DNA of 64,000 bases from an uncultured Nitrosomonadales bacterium (GTDB lineage Bacteria > Pseudomonadota > Gammaproteobacteria > Burkholderiales > Gallionellaceae): assembly GCA_903885165.1 (NCBI GenBank), contig CAISHO010000010.1, positions 1 to 64,000 of the forward strand. Direction: 5' to 3'. The notes under the pieces are model-generated. The model saw nothing but the letters and a program-made list of their open reading frames with translations, did not search any database and was not told where the DNA came from. This document shows positions 1 to 10,249 of this stretch, piece by piece (within the stretch, counting starts at the first letter, position 1; each line of letters starts with the position of its first letter). A program made the position numbers and the translations under genes.

Positions 1-441
1 GAAGCGATTGCCAAACAATTGGGTGGCATGGAAGTGATCGCTGAAGTGCTGCCGCAGGACAAGGATCGCGTGATCCAGCAGTTGCAACAGCGTGGCGAAT
101 GCGTGGCAATGGTAGGCGACGGGGTCAACGATGCGCCGGCCCTGATACGCGCCGATGTAGGTATTGCTTTAGGTTCTGGTACGGATGTGTCGGTCGAGAG
201 CGCGGACATCGTGCTGATGCGTAATGAACTCGATAAGGTACGCTTAGCCACCTTGCTGTCGCGCCGCACGCTGCTCACGATTAAACAGAATATTGGATTG
301 TCGTTCGTGTATAACAGCATCATGGTGCCGTTAGCCATTATGGGGCACGTGACCCCACTGGTCGCGGCCATCACCATGCCGGTCAGTTCGCTGCTGGTCA
401 TCGGCAATGCCGCTCGCATCCGCAACTTATTTAAGGAATAG
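1..441 (+). CDS. ccoI: Copper-translocating P-type ATPase of cbb3 oxidase assembly (CcoI/FixI), C-terminal part, truncated by window edge
   Basis: Frame 1 open from base 1; MVGDGVNDAPAL hinge motif of P-type ATPases; followed directly by ccoS. Confidence 0.88.
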   Translation, partial: EAIAKQLGGMEVIAEVLPQDKDRVIQQLQQRGECVAMVGDGVNDAPALIRADVGIALGSGTDVSVESADIVLMRNELDKVRLATLLSRRTLLTIKQNIGLSFVYNSIMVPLAIMGHVTPLVAAITMPVSSLLVIGNAARIRNLFKE

Positions 442-446
442 TCACA

Positions 447-632
447 ATGGAAGTAATCTACAGTTTGATCCCGGGTATGACTTTCTTTGGTCTGGTATTC
501 GTGGGGATTTTGATCTGGGCGGTGAAGCGAGGTCAGTACGAAGACATGGAAGGCAATGCCAGTCGCATCCTGCTGGATGACGACGAAGACGCGCTGCTGC
601 ACAGTCAGAGCAAAGAAAAAGCGCCGAAGTAA
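447..632 (+). CDS. ccoS: cbb3-type cytochrome oxidase assembly protein CcoS
   Basis: 61 aa, single N-terminal TM, AVKRGQYEDMEGNASRILLDDD motif, adjacent to ccoI. Confidence 0.9.
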   Translation: MEVIYSLIPGMTFFGLVFVGILIWAVKRGQYEDMEGNASRILLDDDEDALLHSQSKEKAPK

Positions 633-670
633 ACCTCAGCGCTTTAGTCTGGCTTACGGATTTAACGCAA

Positions 671-1342
671 TTATTTCAGGACTTCGCCATTGGTCAGTAA
701 GGGCGTTCTCAAGAGTTCAAAGTCTTTAGTCGGCAGATACTGAAAAAATGGTTTGGCGTCCAATACCACGTCCAAGCCGTGTTGCGGATACAACCAATGT
801 ATCAGGTTCGTCTTCTTCTCGCGAATGCGCTGTGCAGGCTCGCCAAATCGCTTGGCGATGACAGACTGTTCCAGCGTTGTGGTGGGCAAATACGTCAGAC
901 TTGCGACCGGTAAAGTGCGTACGCGTGCAAGATCATCCGCCGTCAGCGTGATTCGTTTGCCACTGGGCGTGCTGTTCATGCGTAAGCCGCGCTGGAACAT
1001 GCCTTGCAGTTCTTCTTCAGGAATTGCAATCGTCATGATAATTTTGGCTTTAAGGCCGTTGAAGTTGACCTCTTCAAAAAAGGCTTCAACGCACATCTTG
1101 GCGTCAGTGGGTTTGAACAGGCTAATTTCTAACTCTGCCTCATGCTTGTAATCATTCGCAATCTCATTGAGTGTGCTCTTACCCAGGGTGATGCCGAATA
1201 CGCGGGTCGTGTCGGCGGTGGGATGGGTGATCTTCCACGGCAGGGTGTCAGGTGTGCTCACCGAATTGTCCGGTGCCATGAGGATCACGGAAATCGACAC
1301 GATGATAAGCGCGAAGACGCCCAATATTATTTTCTTATCCAT
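671..1342 (-). CDS. Hypothetical protein with N-terminal signal/TM segment
   Basis: 223 aa ORF with hydrophobic N-terminus; no family recognised. Confidence 0.7.
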   Translation of the reverse strand: MDKKIILGVFALIIVSISVILMAPDNSVSTPDTLPWKITHPTADTTRVFGITLGKSTLNEIANDYKHEAELEISLFKPTDAKMCVEAFFEEVNFNGLKAKIIMTIAIPEEELQGMFQRGLRMNSTPSGKRITLTADDLARVRTLPVASLTYLPTTTLEQSVIAKRFGEPAQRIREKKTNLIHWLYPQHGLDVVLDAKPFFQYLPTKDFELLRTPLLTNGEVLK

Positions 1343-1348
1343 CTTTGA

Positions 1349-1921
1349 TTATTCTTTCTTAAGGGCGGCATGTAAGGCAAGGGCAGAGGCGGGGATTTTC
1401 CCGGTTTTGCATTGATGCTCGGCATCAAATTCCAGTACCACCAGGACGAGCAGCACGACCATAAAGGGGAGTTGTCCTACCCCGCCGGCGAGCGCATAAC
1501 TGGTGATTTTGCTCATGCCAAATTGTGCACCGGCAACGAGCAGTAGGGTGGTCAACGTGCCAGTCACCAGAAACAGTAGCAGAAACAGTTTGGCGCGTTT
1601 GGCGGCAAGCAAGTTGTGACACAGGACAAAAACGGAAGACTCCTGTGTGATCGCGCTCTTGGCTTTTAGTATGACGCGGCTCAGGAGTGCGATGGAGAGG
1701 ACCGGCATCAGCATCAGAGGAATGAGGCTGGCTTTTAACAGACTCAGGGCGAGCACAAAAATAAAAACATGAATGACGATGAAATCAAACAGCAGTATGG
1801 AATGTAAACTTTTGGCACGTGATACTTCAGCTTCGGTGACTTGATGTTCCATGATGGGACTCCGGTAAAAAAACAGGTTACGAATAATCCACTCTGGCGG
1901 GGTTGCTGTCAAATCCACCAA
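1349..1921 (-). CDS. Hypothetical multi-TM membrane protein (start probably internal at the MEHQVTEAE Met)
   Basis: Several hydrophobic helices; same strand and close spacing with the downstream ORF. Confidence 0.65.
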   Translation of the reverse strand: MVDLTATPPEWIIRNLFFYRSPIMEHQVTEAEVSRAKSLHSILLFDFIVIHVFIFVLALSLLKASLIPLMLMPVLSIALLSRVILKAKSAITQESSVFVLCHNLLAAKRAKLFLLLFLVTGTLTTLLLVAGAQFGMSKITSYALAGGVGQLPFMVVLLVLVVLEFDAEHQCKTGKIPASALALHAALKKE

Positions 1922-1933
1922 GGTTGGCAGGGT

Positions 1934-2740
1934 TTAGCGCGAACTGTTCAGGCAGGATTTTAGTCTGGCCAGGTCGACAATTTCGATAGCACGTACTTTG
2001 ACGTTGATAATACCTACTTCCTGAAAATGGGAGAAGGCTCGGCTGACTGTTTCCAGTTTTAATCCCAGATAACTACCGATTTCCTGGCGGGACATGCGTA
2101 ACTGGAAGTGGGTGGCCGACATATTGCGCGTAGCAAAGCGTTGCGACAAATTAAGTAAAAAAGCGGCCAGGCGTTCTTCCGCGCGCATGGAACCTAACAA
2201 CAGCATGATGCCCTGATCCCGCACGATTTCGCGACTCATAATCTTGTGCAGATGGCGTTGCAATGAAGGAATTTCGCGGCTTAGCGTTTCAAGTTTGTTG
2301 AAGGGCAGTTCACAGACCACGCTATTTTCCAGTGCAACCGCCTCGCAGGCGTGCATGTCGGTGCTGATGGCATCTAGGCCGATAATTTCCCCGGCCATCT
2401 GAAAGCCTGTGACTTGCTCTCTTCCGTCTTCGTGCAATATCTGCGTCTTGAAAGAGCCGCTATGGATGGCGAACAGCGAGCGAAATTTGTCACCGCTGCG
2501 GTAAAGGTAGTCGCTGCGGGAGAAGTTGCGCTTGAGTGGACTCAACTCGTCGAGTTTCTCCATTTCTGTTTGGGTAAGATCGACCGGCAAACAGAGTTCG
2601 GCCAGATTGCAGCTGGAACAGGCTGTTTTGGGTTGGAAATTTGCAGCGAGTAATGGCACGTCACTTACCTGTAAAGTTGTCACAAAGGATGCTAGGGCAA
2701 CAGGGCACATATACGCTGCTTGCCGCTTTTTTGCGGGCAA
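1934..2740 (-). CDS. fnr: FNR-type CRP-family transcriptional regulator (exact start uncertain)
   Basis: CSSCNLAELC cysteine cluster, cNMP-binding fold, HTH SRQEIGSYLGLKLETVSRAFSHFQ. Confidence 0.9.
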   Translation of the reverse strand: MPAKKRQAAYMCPVALASFVTTLQVSDVPLLAANFQPKTACSSCNLAELCLPVDLTQTEMEKLDELSPLKRNFSRSDYLYRSGDKFRSLFAIHSGSFKTQILHEDGREQVTGFQMAGEIIGLDAISTDMHACEAVALENSVVCELPFNKLETLSREIPSLQRHLHKIMSREIVRDQGIMLLLGSMRAEERLAAFLLNLSQRFATRNMSATHFQLRMSRQEIGSYLGLKLETVSRAFSHFQEVGIINVKVRAIEIVDLARLKSCLNSSR

Positions 2741-2884
2741 TCAGTGTTTGTCTGACTGTTTATCCAACACGTTGATTAATATTGTTTTATTGTTTTTGGT
2801 GTACGTTGTTGGCGTATAAGCGCTGTTTTTTGTTAGTCGCTTAATGAATTACCTGTGTCCACCGGTGAGAATATGCCACGATTT

Positions 2885-2898
2885 TTGATATATATCAA
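2885..2898. promoter_or_regulatory. Perfect FNR box TTGATATATATCAA
   Basis: Exact palindromic match to TTGAT-N4-ATCAA, 63 nt upstream of the likely hemN ATG (2961), next to fnr. Confidence 0.85.
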
Positions 2899-2960
2899 AC
2901 ACGCTGTGTGCCCAAGCTGGCAGTATGCATCCTCATTCAAACTGTTATATGGCAAATTTA

Positions 2961-4357
2961 TGTTGAACAACTCGGTTACTCAATTGGTCGTGGATCTTGA
3001 ACTGATACGCAGGCTGGATAAGAACGGTCCGCGTTACACCTCTTATCCGACTGCTGATCGTTTTGTCGAAGCATTCAATGCCGAGACTTACAGTCTGTGG
3101 CTCGCGAAGCGTGAAATCGGCGGCATCGCGCGCCCCTTGTCCTTATATATACACATCCCGTTCTGCAACACGCTGTGTTTTTACTGTGCGTGCAACAAGG
3201 TGATCACCAAGGATCGCAGTAAGTCGGCGGAATATGTGCGCTACCTGATCAAGGAAATGCAGATGCAGGCGAAGTTGCTCGGTGAGCGTCAGGTGGTCGA
3301 GCAACTGCACTTCGGTGGCGGTACGCCGACTTTCCTCTCCGATGACGAAATTCGTCAGGTGATGGCCGCGATCCGTGAAAATTTCAAGATGGTCGAGGAT
3401 GGTGAATACTCCATCGAGATCGATCCGCGCAAGGTGACCGATGAGACCATCGCGTTGCTGGGAGCTGAGGGTTTCAATCGTATCAGCATCGGTGTGCAGG
3501 ATTTTGACGACGCGGTACAGCGTGCGGTGAACCGGATTCAGAGCGAGGAAGAAACGCTGGGCATCATCAAGGCGGCGCGCGCTAACGGATTCAAGTCGGT
3601 CAGCATCGATTTGATCTACGGTTTACCTAAACAGACCTTGGCGGGATTCGGCGTGACGCTGGACAAAGTGATTGCCGCCAATCCGGATCGCCTGTCGATC
3701 TATAATTACGCGCATATGCCGACGCTGTTTAAACCGCAGCGCCGCATCCATGAAGAGGATTTGCCTTCCGGGCAGTTGAAATTGGACATTTTGAGTATGG
3801 CTGTGAGCAAGTTGACTGGTGCGGGTTACGTTTACATCGGCATGGATCACTTCGCCAAGCCGGAAGACGAACTGGCGGTTGCTCAACGTCAGAGCCGTTT
3901 ACATCGCAATTTCCAGGGTTATTCCACCCATTCAGACTGCGATCTGATCGCATTGGGTGTGAGCGCCATCGGCAAGATAGGCCCTACCTACAGCCAAAAC
4001 TATCGCGATCTGGAGTCCTATTACGACGCGCTGGAACGCGATCAGTTGCCTATCATGCGTGGCATGGAACTGAACGCGGATGATCTGGTGCGCCGCGCCA
4101 TCATTCAGGATTTGATGTGCCATTTCGAGCTGGTTAAACAAACACTCAATATCGCTTATTTAATTGATTTTGATAGCTATTTTGAAACAGAAATGGAAGA
4201 GCTGCGCGACTATGAGCGTGAAGGTCTGCTGGAAATGTCAGACGAAGGGATACGCGTGACGCCCAAGGGACGCATGCTGATCCGCAACATCTGCATGGTG
4301 TTCGACAAGTATCTGCGCACCCGCACCGAACACGCGCGTTACTCCAAGGTGATTTAA
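2961..4357 (+). CDS. hemN: Oxygen-independent coproporphyrinogen III oxidase HemN
   Basis: Radical-SAM CxxxCxxC motif (CNTLCFYCAC); NGPRYTSYPTADRF N-terminus; the upstream in-frame extension to 2855 contains the FNR box. Confidence 0.93.
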
Positions 4358-4396
4358 CGACTGAACGGGAATCAGGCTATAGACAAGGGATGCACC

Positions 4397-4999
4397 ATGA
4401 AACTGCTCGGCACTCAAACCAGTCCTTATGTGCGCAAGGCGCGCCTGGTCCTGTTGGAAAAAAATATTGCACATGAATATGTGATCGATCCGCCGTCCGA
4501 ACCGGGTAGTCTGGTCGCGCGCGTGAATCCGCTAGGCCGTATTCCGGCGCTGATCCTGGATGACGACTTTTGTGTGTTCGACTCCTCCGTGATCGCGGAC
4601 TACGCCGATACGCTCAACGACTCGCCGATCTTGATTCCGCGTGACGATGCGCTGGCGCGGTTACGAGTTAAACGCTGGGAGGCGCTGGCGGATGGCATCA
4701 TGGATTCGGCGATCGTCGTGCGCAACGAAGTATTGCGTCCGGCAGAGCAGCAAAGTGCCGCCCTACTTGACTTGCACAACACGGCGGTCAGCCACGCGCT
4801 GGAATATGTCGCCGGCTTGCTGGGTGAACAGGAGTGGTGTGAGGGCGATACCATCACGCTGGCGGATCTGGCGCTGGTAAGCGCTTTGATCTATCTTGAC
4901 TTGCGTCAGGCCGAACGCGACTGGCGCGGAAAACACGCGAATCTGGCGACCTGGTTTGATCGTATCAGTCAGCGTGATAGCGTGATCGCCTCAAGATAG
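4397..4999 (+). CDS. Glutathione S-transferase family protein
   Basis: MKLLGTQTSPYVRKARLVLLEKNI thioredoxin-like N-terminus, GST C-terminal helical domain. Confidence 0.88.
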   Translation: MKLLGTQTSPYVRKARLVLLEKNIAHEYVIDPPSEPGSLVARVNPLGRIPALILDDDFCVFDSSVIADYADTLNDSPILIPRDDALARLRVKRWEALADGIMDSAIVVRNEVLRPAEQQSAALLDLHNTAVSHALEYVAGLLGEQEWCEGDTITLADLALVSALIYLDLRQAERDWRGKHANLATWFDRISQRDSVIASR

Positions 5000-5034
5000 C
5001 TGAGTTGAGCATCATTGACTGACGGTCATGGTGT

Positions 5035-6036
5035 CTACTTTTTGGTGTAGATCTGATCGAATACGCCGCCGTCAGCAAAGTGCGCCTTTTGGGTCTTGGC
5101 CCAGCCGCCGAACACGCCGTCGATGGTGATCAGATTCAGTTTAGGGAAACGCTTCGCATACTTGGCAGCCACTTTCGCATCGGTCGGACGGTAGAAGTTT
5201 TTCGCCGCGATTTCCTGACCTTCAGGAGAATAGAGGTAATCCAGATACGCTTCGGCGACCTTGCGGGTGCCATGCTTGTCGACAAATTTGTCGACTACGG
5301 TGACGGGCGGTTCGGCCAGGATACTCAGGGACGGGAATACCACCTCAAACTTATCTTCGACAAATTCCTTCTTGACCAGATACGCTTCGTTTTCCCAGGT
5401 GATCAGCACATCGCCGATTTCGCGTTCCGAGAAGGTGACGGTAGAACCACGCGCGCCGGAATCCAGTACAGGCACATTGCCGTACAGTTTGCTGACAAAA
5501 GCCTGCGCCTTGGCCGCGTCATTGTTGTTTTGTTTCAGACCGTAACCCCATGCGGCCAGATAATTCCAGCGTGCGCCACCTGATGTTTTAGGGTTAGGCG
5601 TGATGACGGCGACACCGGGTTTAACCAGATCGTTCCAGTCATGGATATTCTTCGGGTTGCCCTTGCGTACCAGCAGCACGATGGTCGATGTATAGGGTGA
5701 GCTGTTGAGTTTTAAGCGTTTTTGCCAGTCAGCCGGTACCAGATCCGCTTTGTCGTGCAGTGCGTCGATATCCGCCGCCAGTGCCAGCGTTGCGACATCG
5801 GCTTCCAGTCCGTCGATGATGGAGCGCGCCTGTTTGCCGGAACCGCCGTGTGAGGCTTTAACCGTGACATTGTCGCCGGTCTTGCCCTTCCAGTATTTGG
5901 CAAAGGCGGTGTTGTACTCCTGATACAATTCGCGGGTCGGATCGTAGGATACATTGAGCAGCGTGACGTCTGCGGCGTGGCTGTTTGCAGAAACCACGGC
6001 GACAAACAGTGCGGTGGTGATCTTCGATAATTTCAT
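5035..6036 (-). CDS. sbp: Sulfate/thiosulfate ABC transporter substrate-binding protein
   Basis: [46 protein letters not shown] motifs; signal peptide after Met at 6036. Confidence 0.9.
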   Translation of the reverse strand: MKLSKITTALFVAVVSANSHAADVTLLNVSYDPTRELYQEYNTAFAKYWKGKTGDNVTVKASHGGSGKQARSIIDGLEADVATLALAADIDALHDKADLVPADWQKRLKLNSSPYTSTIVLLVRKGNPKNIHDWNDLVKPGVAVITPNPKTSGGARWNYLAAWGYGLKQNNNDAAKAQAFVSKLYGNVPVLDSGARGSTVTFSEREIGDVLITWENEAYLVKKEFVEDKFEVVFPSLSILAEPPVTVVDKFVDKHGTRKVAEAYLDYLYSPEGQEIAAKNFYRPTDAKVAAKYAKRFPKLNLITIDGVFGGWAKTQKAHFADGGVFDQIYTKK

Positions 6037-6154
6037 GGTGTCTCCAGTGTTAAATATGAATGCCGGGAAGGTGTTCAGTGGCAGTGGTGTCATTCTGAAG
6101 TGAGCGGTGTGCGGCGTGAACCAATTAAAATTTGATTGCTTAGCTGATTTTTGA

Positions 6155-6262
6155 ATATGGGTGAGCGAGGCCGCCAAACAAAAAGTGGAGGCCAAGAAGC
6201 AGGAAGTCAAAACCCGCTTGCAGGATCAACTTAAAAATAGTCTGAAGGGTTTGTTTAAATAA
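6155..6262 (+). pseudogene. C-terminal remnant of an AsmA-family protein ([34 protein letters not shown]-stop)
   Basis: Lys/Gln/Glu-rich tail ending KGLFK; TAATG overlap with mutY start; in-frame stop at 6152; no upstream coding sequence. Confidence 0.6.
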
Positions 6263-7281
6263 TGTCCAGTTTTTCAACTAATCTTATTGCCTGGCAGCGC
6301 TGCCATGGCCGCCATGATCTGCCCTGGCAAGGGGGCGATGCTTATCGCGTTTGGCTGTCCGAGATCATGCTGCAACAGACCCAGGTTGCGACCGTGATTC
6401 CCTATTACCGTCGTTTTATCGAGTTTTTCCCAAACGTCGTGGCGCTGGCCGAAGCCAGTGAAGAGCAGGTTCTGGCTCACTGGAGCGGGCTGGGCTATTA
6501 CGCGCGCGGGCGCAATCTGCACCGTGCCGCGAGGATAATCGCCACGCAGCACGCAGGCGAATTTCCGGATCAGTTTGAACAGCTCCTGGCCTTGCCCGGT
6601 GTCGGTCGTTCAACTGCAGCCGCGATCTGTGCACAAGCCTATCATCAGCGTCACGCGATACTCGACGGCAACGTGAAACGCGTGTTGACGCGCTACTGCG
6701 GCATTGCCGGTTTGACTGCGGTTAAATCGGTCGAAAATCAGCTTTGGCTGCTGGCCGAGTCGCTGTTGCCTGAACGGGATATGGCAACTTATACGCAAGC
6801 CTTGATGGATATGGGCGCGACGTTGTGTACGCGCAGCAAGCCCAAATGCGAACAGTGTCCGGTGCAAGGCGCTTGCGTGGCTTATCAGACCGGGCGGGTG
6901 GCCGAGTTGCCGACGCCGAAAGCCCGTAAGGTGGTGCCTGAGCGACAGGCGACTTTTTTGCTGGTGATGAGCGGTCGCGAAATTTTGCTGGAAAAGCGCG
7001 GGCCCTCGGGATTGTGGGGCGGTCTCTGGTGTTTGCCTCAGCGGGATGAGGGCGACAATGAATATGAGTCGGGCTGGACGATAGGCGAGCAAATCACCTG
7101 GCCGGTGTTCACCCATGTTTTTACCCATTTCAAATTGCACATCACGCCGCGTCTGGTGCGATTAGTGCACAAACCCTACCAGATTCAGCAAGCGGGCAGC
7201 GTCTGGATGGATGTGGATGAGGCTTTGAATGCCGCGATTCCGACCCCGGTGCGGCAATTGCTGGAACAGATAGGAGCATGA
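6262..7281 (+). CDS. mutY: A/G-specific adenine glycosylase MutY
   Basis: LPWQ...RVWLSEIMLQQTQV; HhH LPGVGRSTAAAI; Fe-S cysteines C-x6-C-x2-C-x5-C; NUDIX-like C-terminus. Confidence 0.95.
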   Translation: MSSFSTNLIAWQRCHGRHDLPWQGGDAYRVWLSEIMLQQTQVATVIPYYRRFIEFFPNVVALAEASEEQVLAHWSGLGYYARGRNLHRAARIIATQHAGEFPDQFEQLLALPGVGRSTAAAICAQAYHQRHAILDGNVKRVLTRYCGIAGLTAVKSVENQLWLLAESLLPERDMATYTQALMDMGATLCTRSKPKCEQCPVQGACVAYQTGRVAELPTPKARKVVPERQATFLLVMSGREILLEKRGPSGLWGGLWCLPQRDEGDNEYESGWTIGEQITWPVFTHVFTHFKLHITPRLVRLVHKPYQIQQAGSVWMDVDEALNAAIPTPVRQLLEQIGA

Positions 7282-7282
7282 T

Positions 7283-7765
7283 ATGAAAATTCAAACCTTG
7301 GCTTTATTGATGGCATGTTGGAGTGCCTCCACGGCAATAGCGGGTGAGGAAGTCTCGACCGGTCAGTCCTTGTATTTGCCGGTTTATTCGCATATCTGGC
7401 ACGGCGATCGAGTGGGAGATGAGAAGTCGCCCACCAAGAGCATGGTGTCGGTGCTGGTCAGCATACGCAATACCAGTCTGAAAACCCCGATACGGATTTT
7501 ATCGGCGCGCTATTACAGTACGGACGGTCGTTTGCTGAGTGAATATCTGGCTAAACCGGCTACCCTCAATGCGCTGGGTACGCTGGAGTTGTTTGTCGAG
7601 CGCAAAGAGTCCGAAGGCGGTTCGGGTGCCAACTTCGTGATTCAGTGGGATGCTGCCGTTGCCACCAATCCGCCTATGGTGGAGGCTGTGCACGCCGATA
7701 TCCGTGGCGGTAGTCATGCGCTGACGTTTGTCACCACGGCGCGCGCCATTAATGCCGACAGATAG
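7283..7765 (+). CDS. DUF3124-like secreted protein
   Basis: Signal peptide; GQSLYLPVYSHIWHGD and VSIRNTS motifs. Confidence 0.7.
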   Translation: MKIQTLALLMACWSASTAIAGEEVSTGQSLYLPVYSHIWHGDRVGDEKSPTKSMVSVLVSIRNTSLKTPIRILSARYYSTDGRLLSEYLAKPATLNALGTLELFVERKESEGGSGANFVIQWDAAVATNPPMVEAVHADIRGGSHALTFVTTARAINADR

Positions 7766-7788
7766 ATTTTAATCTATTGATTTTTTTG
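7762..7788 (+). terminator. Probable intrinsic terminator (ATAGATT-TT-AATCTAT then T-rich)
   Basis: 7-bp inverted repeat followed by TGATTTTTTTG. Confidence 0.5.
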
Positions 7789-7801
7789 TTATTTTTTTGA
7801 T

Positions 7802-9844
7802 TTATGCATCGGTTTGATGCAGGCGTTTTTCGGCTACTTCCAGTTCGTCCGGCAATCCCAGCAATACTAATACGTCGCCCGCCTGCAATATCATGTCCTC
7901 ACTGGGTTGTGCGCCGTGTACGTTGTAGCGGCGCACCGCCTTGACTTCGATATTCAGTGTGTCGAGTTCGACCTCTCCCAGACGACGACCGACAAAGGGC
8001 GAATCCTCTTTGATGAGCGTGTTCAAAAAGCGCGGCTGCATGTCGTCGCTGATTCTGATGTCGTCTTGTGAGGGCAGGTAACCGCTGAACATCGTATAGC
8101 GGCGGGCGCGATTGGTCTGGACGTGGTGCACCACACGGTTGAGCGGCACGCCTGCCATCAGCAGCGCATGGGAGGCCAGCATCACGCTGCCCTCCAGTAC
8201 CTCCGCGACGACTTCTGCAGCGCCTGCGTTTTTCAATATTTCGACATTGGAGTCATCGTTGGCACGCACCACCACCGGCAGATCGGGGCGCAGCTCTTTG
8301 ACGTGGCGCAAGATGCTCAGCGCCGAATGTTTGTCTTTGTAAGTGATCACCAGCACTTTTGCGCGCATCAGCCCCGCTGCGATCAATACTTCTCGTTTGC
8401 CGGCATCGCCATACACCACGCTTTTACGCGCGGCGGAGGCTTCCCTTACTCGATGCGAATCCAGATCCAGCGCGATAAAGTTGAGCTTCTCGTCTTCTAA
8501 GATGCTGGCTAGTTTTTGCCCGCTGCGCCCGTAGCCGCAAAGAATCACATGGCGGGTGGTGGCCATGCTTTTGATGGCGATCTGGTGCATCTGCAAGGCG
8601 CGGTTGGTCCATTCATCGGAGGAAAAACGCCGGCTGATGGCCTCTCCATATTGAATCAAAAAAGGTGCAGTCAGCATGGAGAGCAACATGGCGGCCAGTG
8701 TGATTTGCAGCATTTCGCCGTGGATTAGATTCGCCTCGTCCGCTAAGGTCAGCAGCACGAAACCGAATTCGCCGGCTTGCGCCAGACCTATCCCGCTGCG
8801 CCACGCGACGCCCATGTTGCCCTCAAAGGCGCGGGCCAGCAGTGCCAGCAGCAGGATTTTGAGCAGAATAAGGGCTGCGAGGGCGATCAGTATCCAGCCG
8901 AAGTCGGCCGCCACATCCGCCAGATTGAGCTTCATGCCTATGGTGACGAAAAACAGACCCAGCAATACGTCACGGAATGGTTTGATGTCTTCTTCCACCT
9001 GATAGCGATACTCGGTTTCGGAAATCAGCATGCCAGCGACAAAAGCGCCCAGCGCCAGTGAGAGTCCAGCCGATTCCGTCAAATAGGCTAATCCCAGTGT
9101 GATAAACAGCACGTTGAGGGAAAATAGCTCTGAGGATTTTTGGCTGGCGACGATGTGAAACCAGCGGCGCATGATGCGCTGGCCGAACACCAGTAAAATC
9201 AGCAGGACGACTGCGGCCTTGAGCATCGCCAGTCCCAGTGTGGCGGATAAGTTGCCCTGATCTGAGGCTAGTGCCGGGATGATGATCAGGAGGGGGACGA
9301 CGGCCAGATCCTGAAACAGCAATACGCCCATCATTTGCTGCCCATAGGGGAGATTGATTTCGGCGCGTTCGACCAGCATTTTGCTGACGATCGCGGTGGA
9401 TGACATGGCCAGCACGCCGCCTAATGCAAGCCCTGCGCGCCAGTCCAGACCGTAAGCCCATGCCGCACTCATCACTAGCAGGATGCTGACCAGAACTTGC
9501 GCGCTGCCCAAACCAAATACCGTGCGCTTCATGGCTTTGAGCCGGGTCAGACTAAATTCCAGTCCGATGCTGAACATCAAAAACACGACACCAAATTCGG
9601 CGAGGTGGCGGGTGCTCGGTGCATCCGGTATCCAGCCAAAGGCATGCGGGCCGATCAATATGCCGACGGCGAGATAGCCCAACATCACCGGCAAACGCAG
9701 GATGCGGCAAATGACTACCACCATGACGGCGGAGGCGAGCAAAATAAGTACGGGGGATAGTGAGTTGTCCATCTGATCTGGTGCGGAATAGGCGCTCCCT
9801 GATAATGCCGTACAAACGCACAGTTTGCAAAAAAAATACGCCAA
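7802..9844 (-). CDS. Monovalent cation:proton antiporter-2 (KefB/KefC-type) with TrkA-N and TrkA-C domains
   Basis: Na/H exchanger TM domain, then HVILCGYGRSGQKLASILE Rossmann motif, then TrkA-C. Confidence 0.92.
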   Translation of the reverse strand: MAYFFCKLCVCTALSGSAYSAPDQMDNSLSPVLILLASAVMVVVICRILRLPVMLGYLAVGILIGPHAFGWIPDAPSTRHLAEFGVVFLMFSIGLEFSLTRLKAMKRTVFGLGSAQVLVSILLVMSAAWAYGLDWRAGLALGGVLAMSSTAIVSKMLVERAEINLPYGQQMMGVLLFQDLAVVPLLIIIPALASDQGNLSATLGLAMLKAAVVLLILLVFGQRIMRRWFHIVASQKSSELFSLNVLFITLGLAYLTESAGLSLALGAFVAGMLISETEYRYQVEEDIKPFRDVLLGLFFVTIGMKLNLADVAADFGWILIALAALILLKILLLALLARAFEGNMGVAWRSGIGLAQAGEFGFVLLTLADEANLIHGEMLQITLAAMLLSMLTAPFLIQYGEAISRRFSSDEWTNRALQMHQIAIKSMATTRHVILCGYGRSGQKLASILEDEKLNFIALDLDSHRVREASAARKSVVYGDAGKREVLIAAGLMRAKVLVITYKDKHSALSILRHVKELRPDLPVVVRANDDSNVEILKNAGAAEVVAEVLEGSVMLASHALLMAGVPLNRVVHHVQTNRARRYTMFSGYLPSQDDIRISDDMQPRFLNTLIKEDSPFVGRRLGEVELDTLNIEVKAVRRYNVHGAQPSEDMILQAGDVLVLLGLPDELEVAEKRLHQTDA

Positions 9845-9986
9845 GGCAGGTAAACGCGAGTTTTATGTTAAGCAAAACCAGTCATATCGTAGTGTCGGCT
9901 TGAGGCAGAATTACGAGGCATTGCAGTCAGTACATCCACTTCCTTTTTTATACTCAGGCGCGATTGATCTGAGAGGGAGGTGGGCG

Positions 9987-10220
9987 ATGGAAGAGCCAGG
10001 CGTGCTGTTCCGTCAATATGCGGCGAGCAAAATGTCCGAATGGCCTCAATTTCTATGGCGCGAACTGGGTATTCTGGTCATCGGGGGTTGGCGAACTGGA
10101 CATGGGTTTTATTCGTGCTTGGTAGTGCTTCATTGTCGCAAGTGGTGCCGCCGTCTTCGGATTGTCAGGCTGAACGATGGTTTGACGTCGCGGCTGTCTC
10201 AGTGGCAGCCGCGTCGGTGA
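9987..10220 (+). CDS. Hypothetical 77-aa orphan ORF with a strong Shine-Dalgarno
   Basis: GAGAGGGAGGTGGGCG-ATG; no family recognised; a second overlapping open frame exists. Confidence 0.3.
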   Translation: MEEPGVLFRQYAASKMSEWPQFLWRELGILVIGGWRTGHGFYSCLVVLHCRKWCRRLRIVRLNDGLTSRLSQWQPRR

Positions 10221-10249
10221 GGGTATCGGCCCCTTGTTTACCTTTATCG

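Noticed and set aside
2855-2960. N-terminal extension of the hemN ORF
   Set aside because: It contains the FNR box and lacks HemN similarity; the start at 2961 is more plausible.
8112-9760. Multiple plus-strand ORFs opposite the KefB-like antiporter
   Set aside because: Antisense shadow ORFs of a high-G+C gene; no motifs and no ribosome-binding sites seen.
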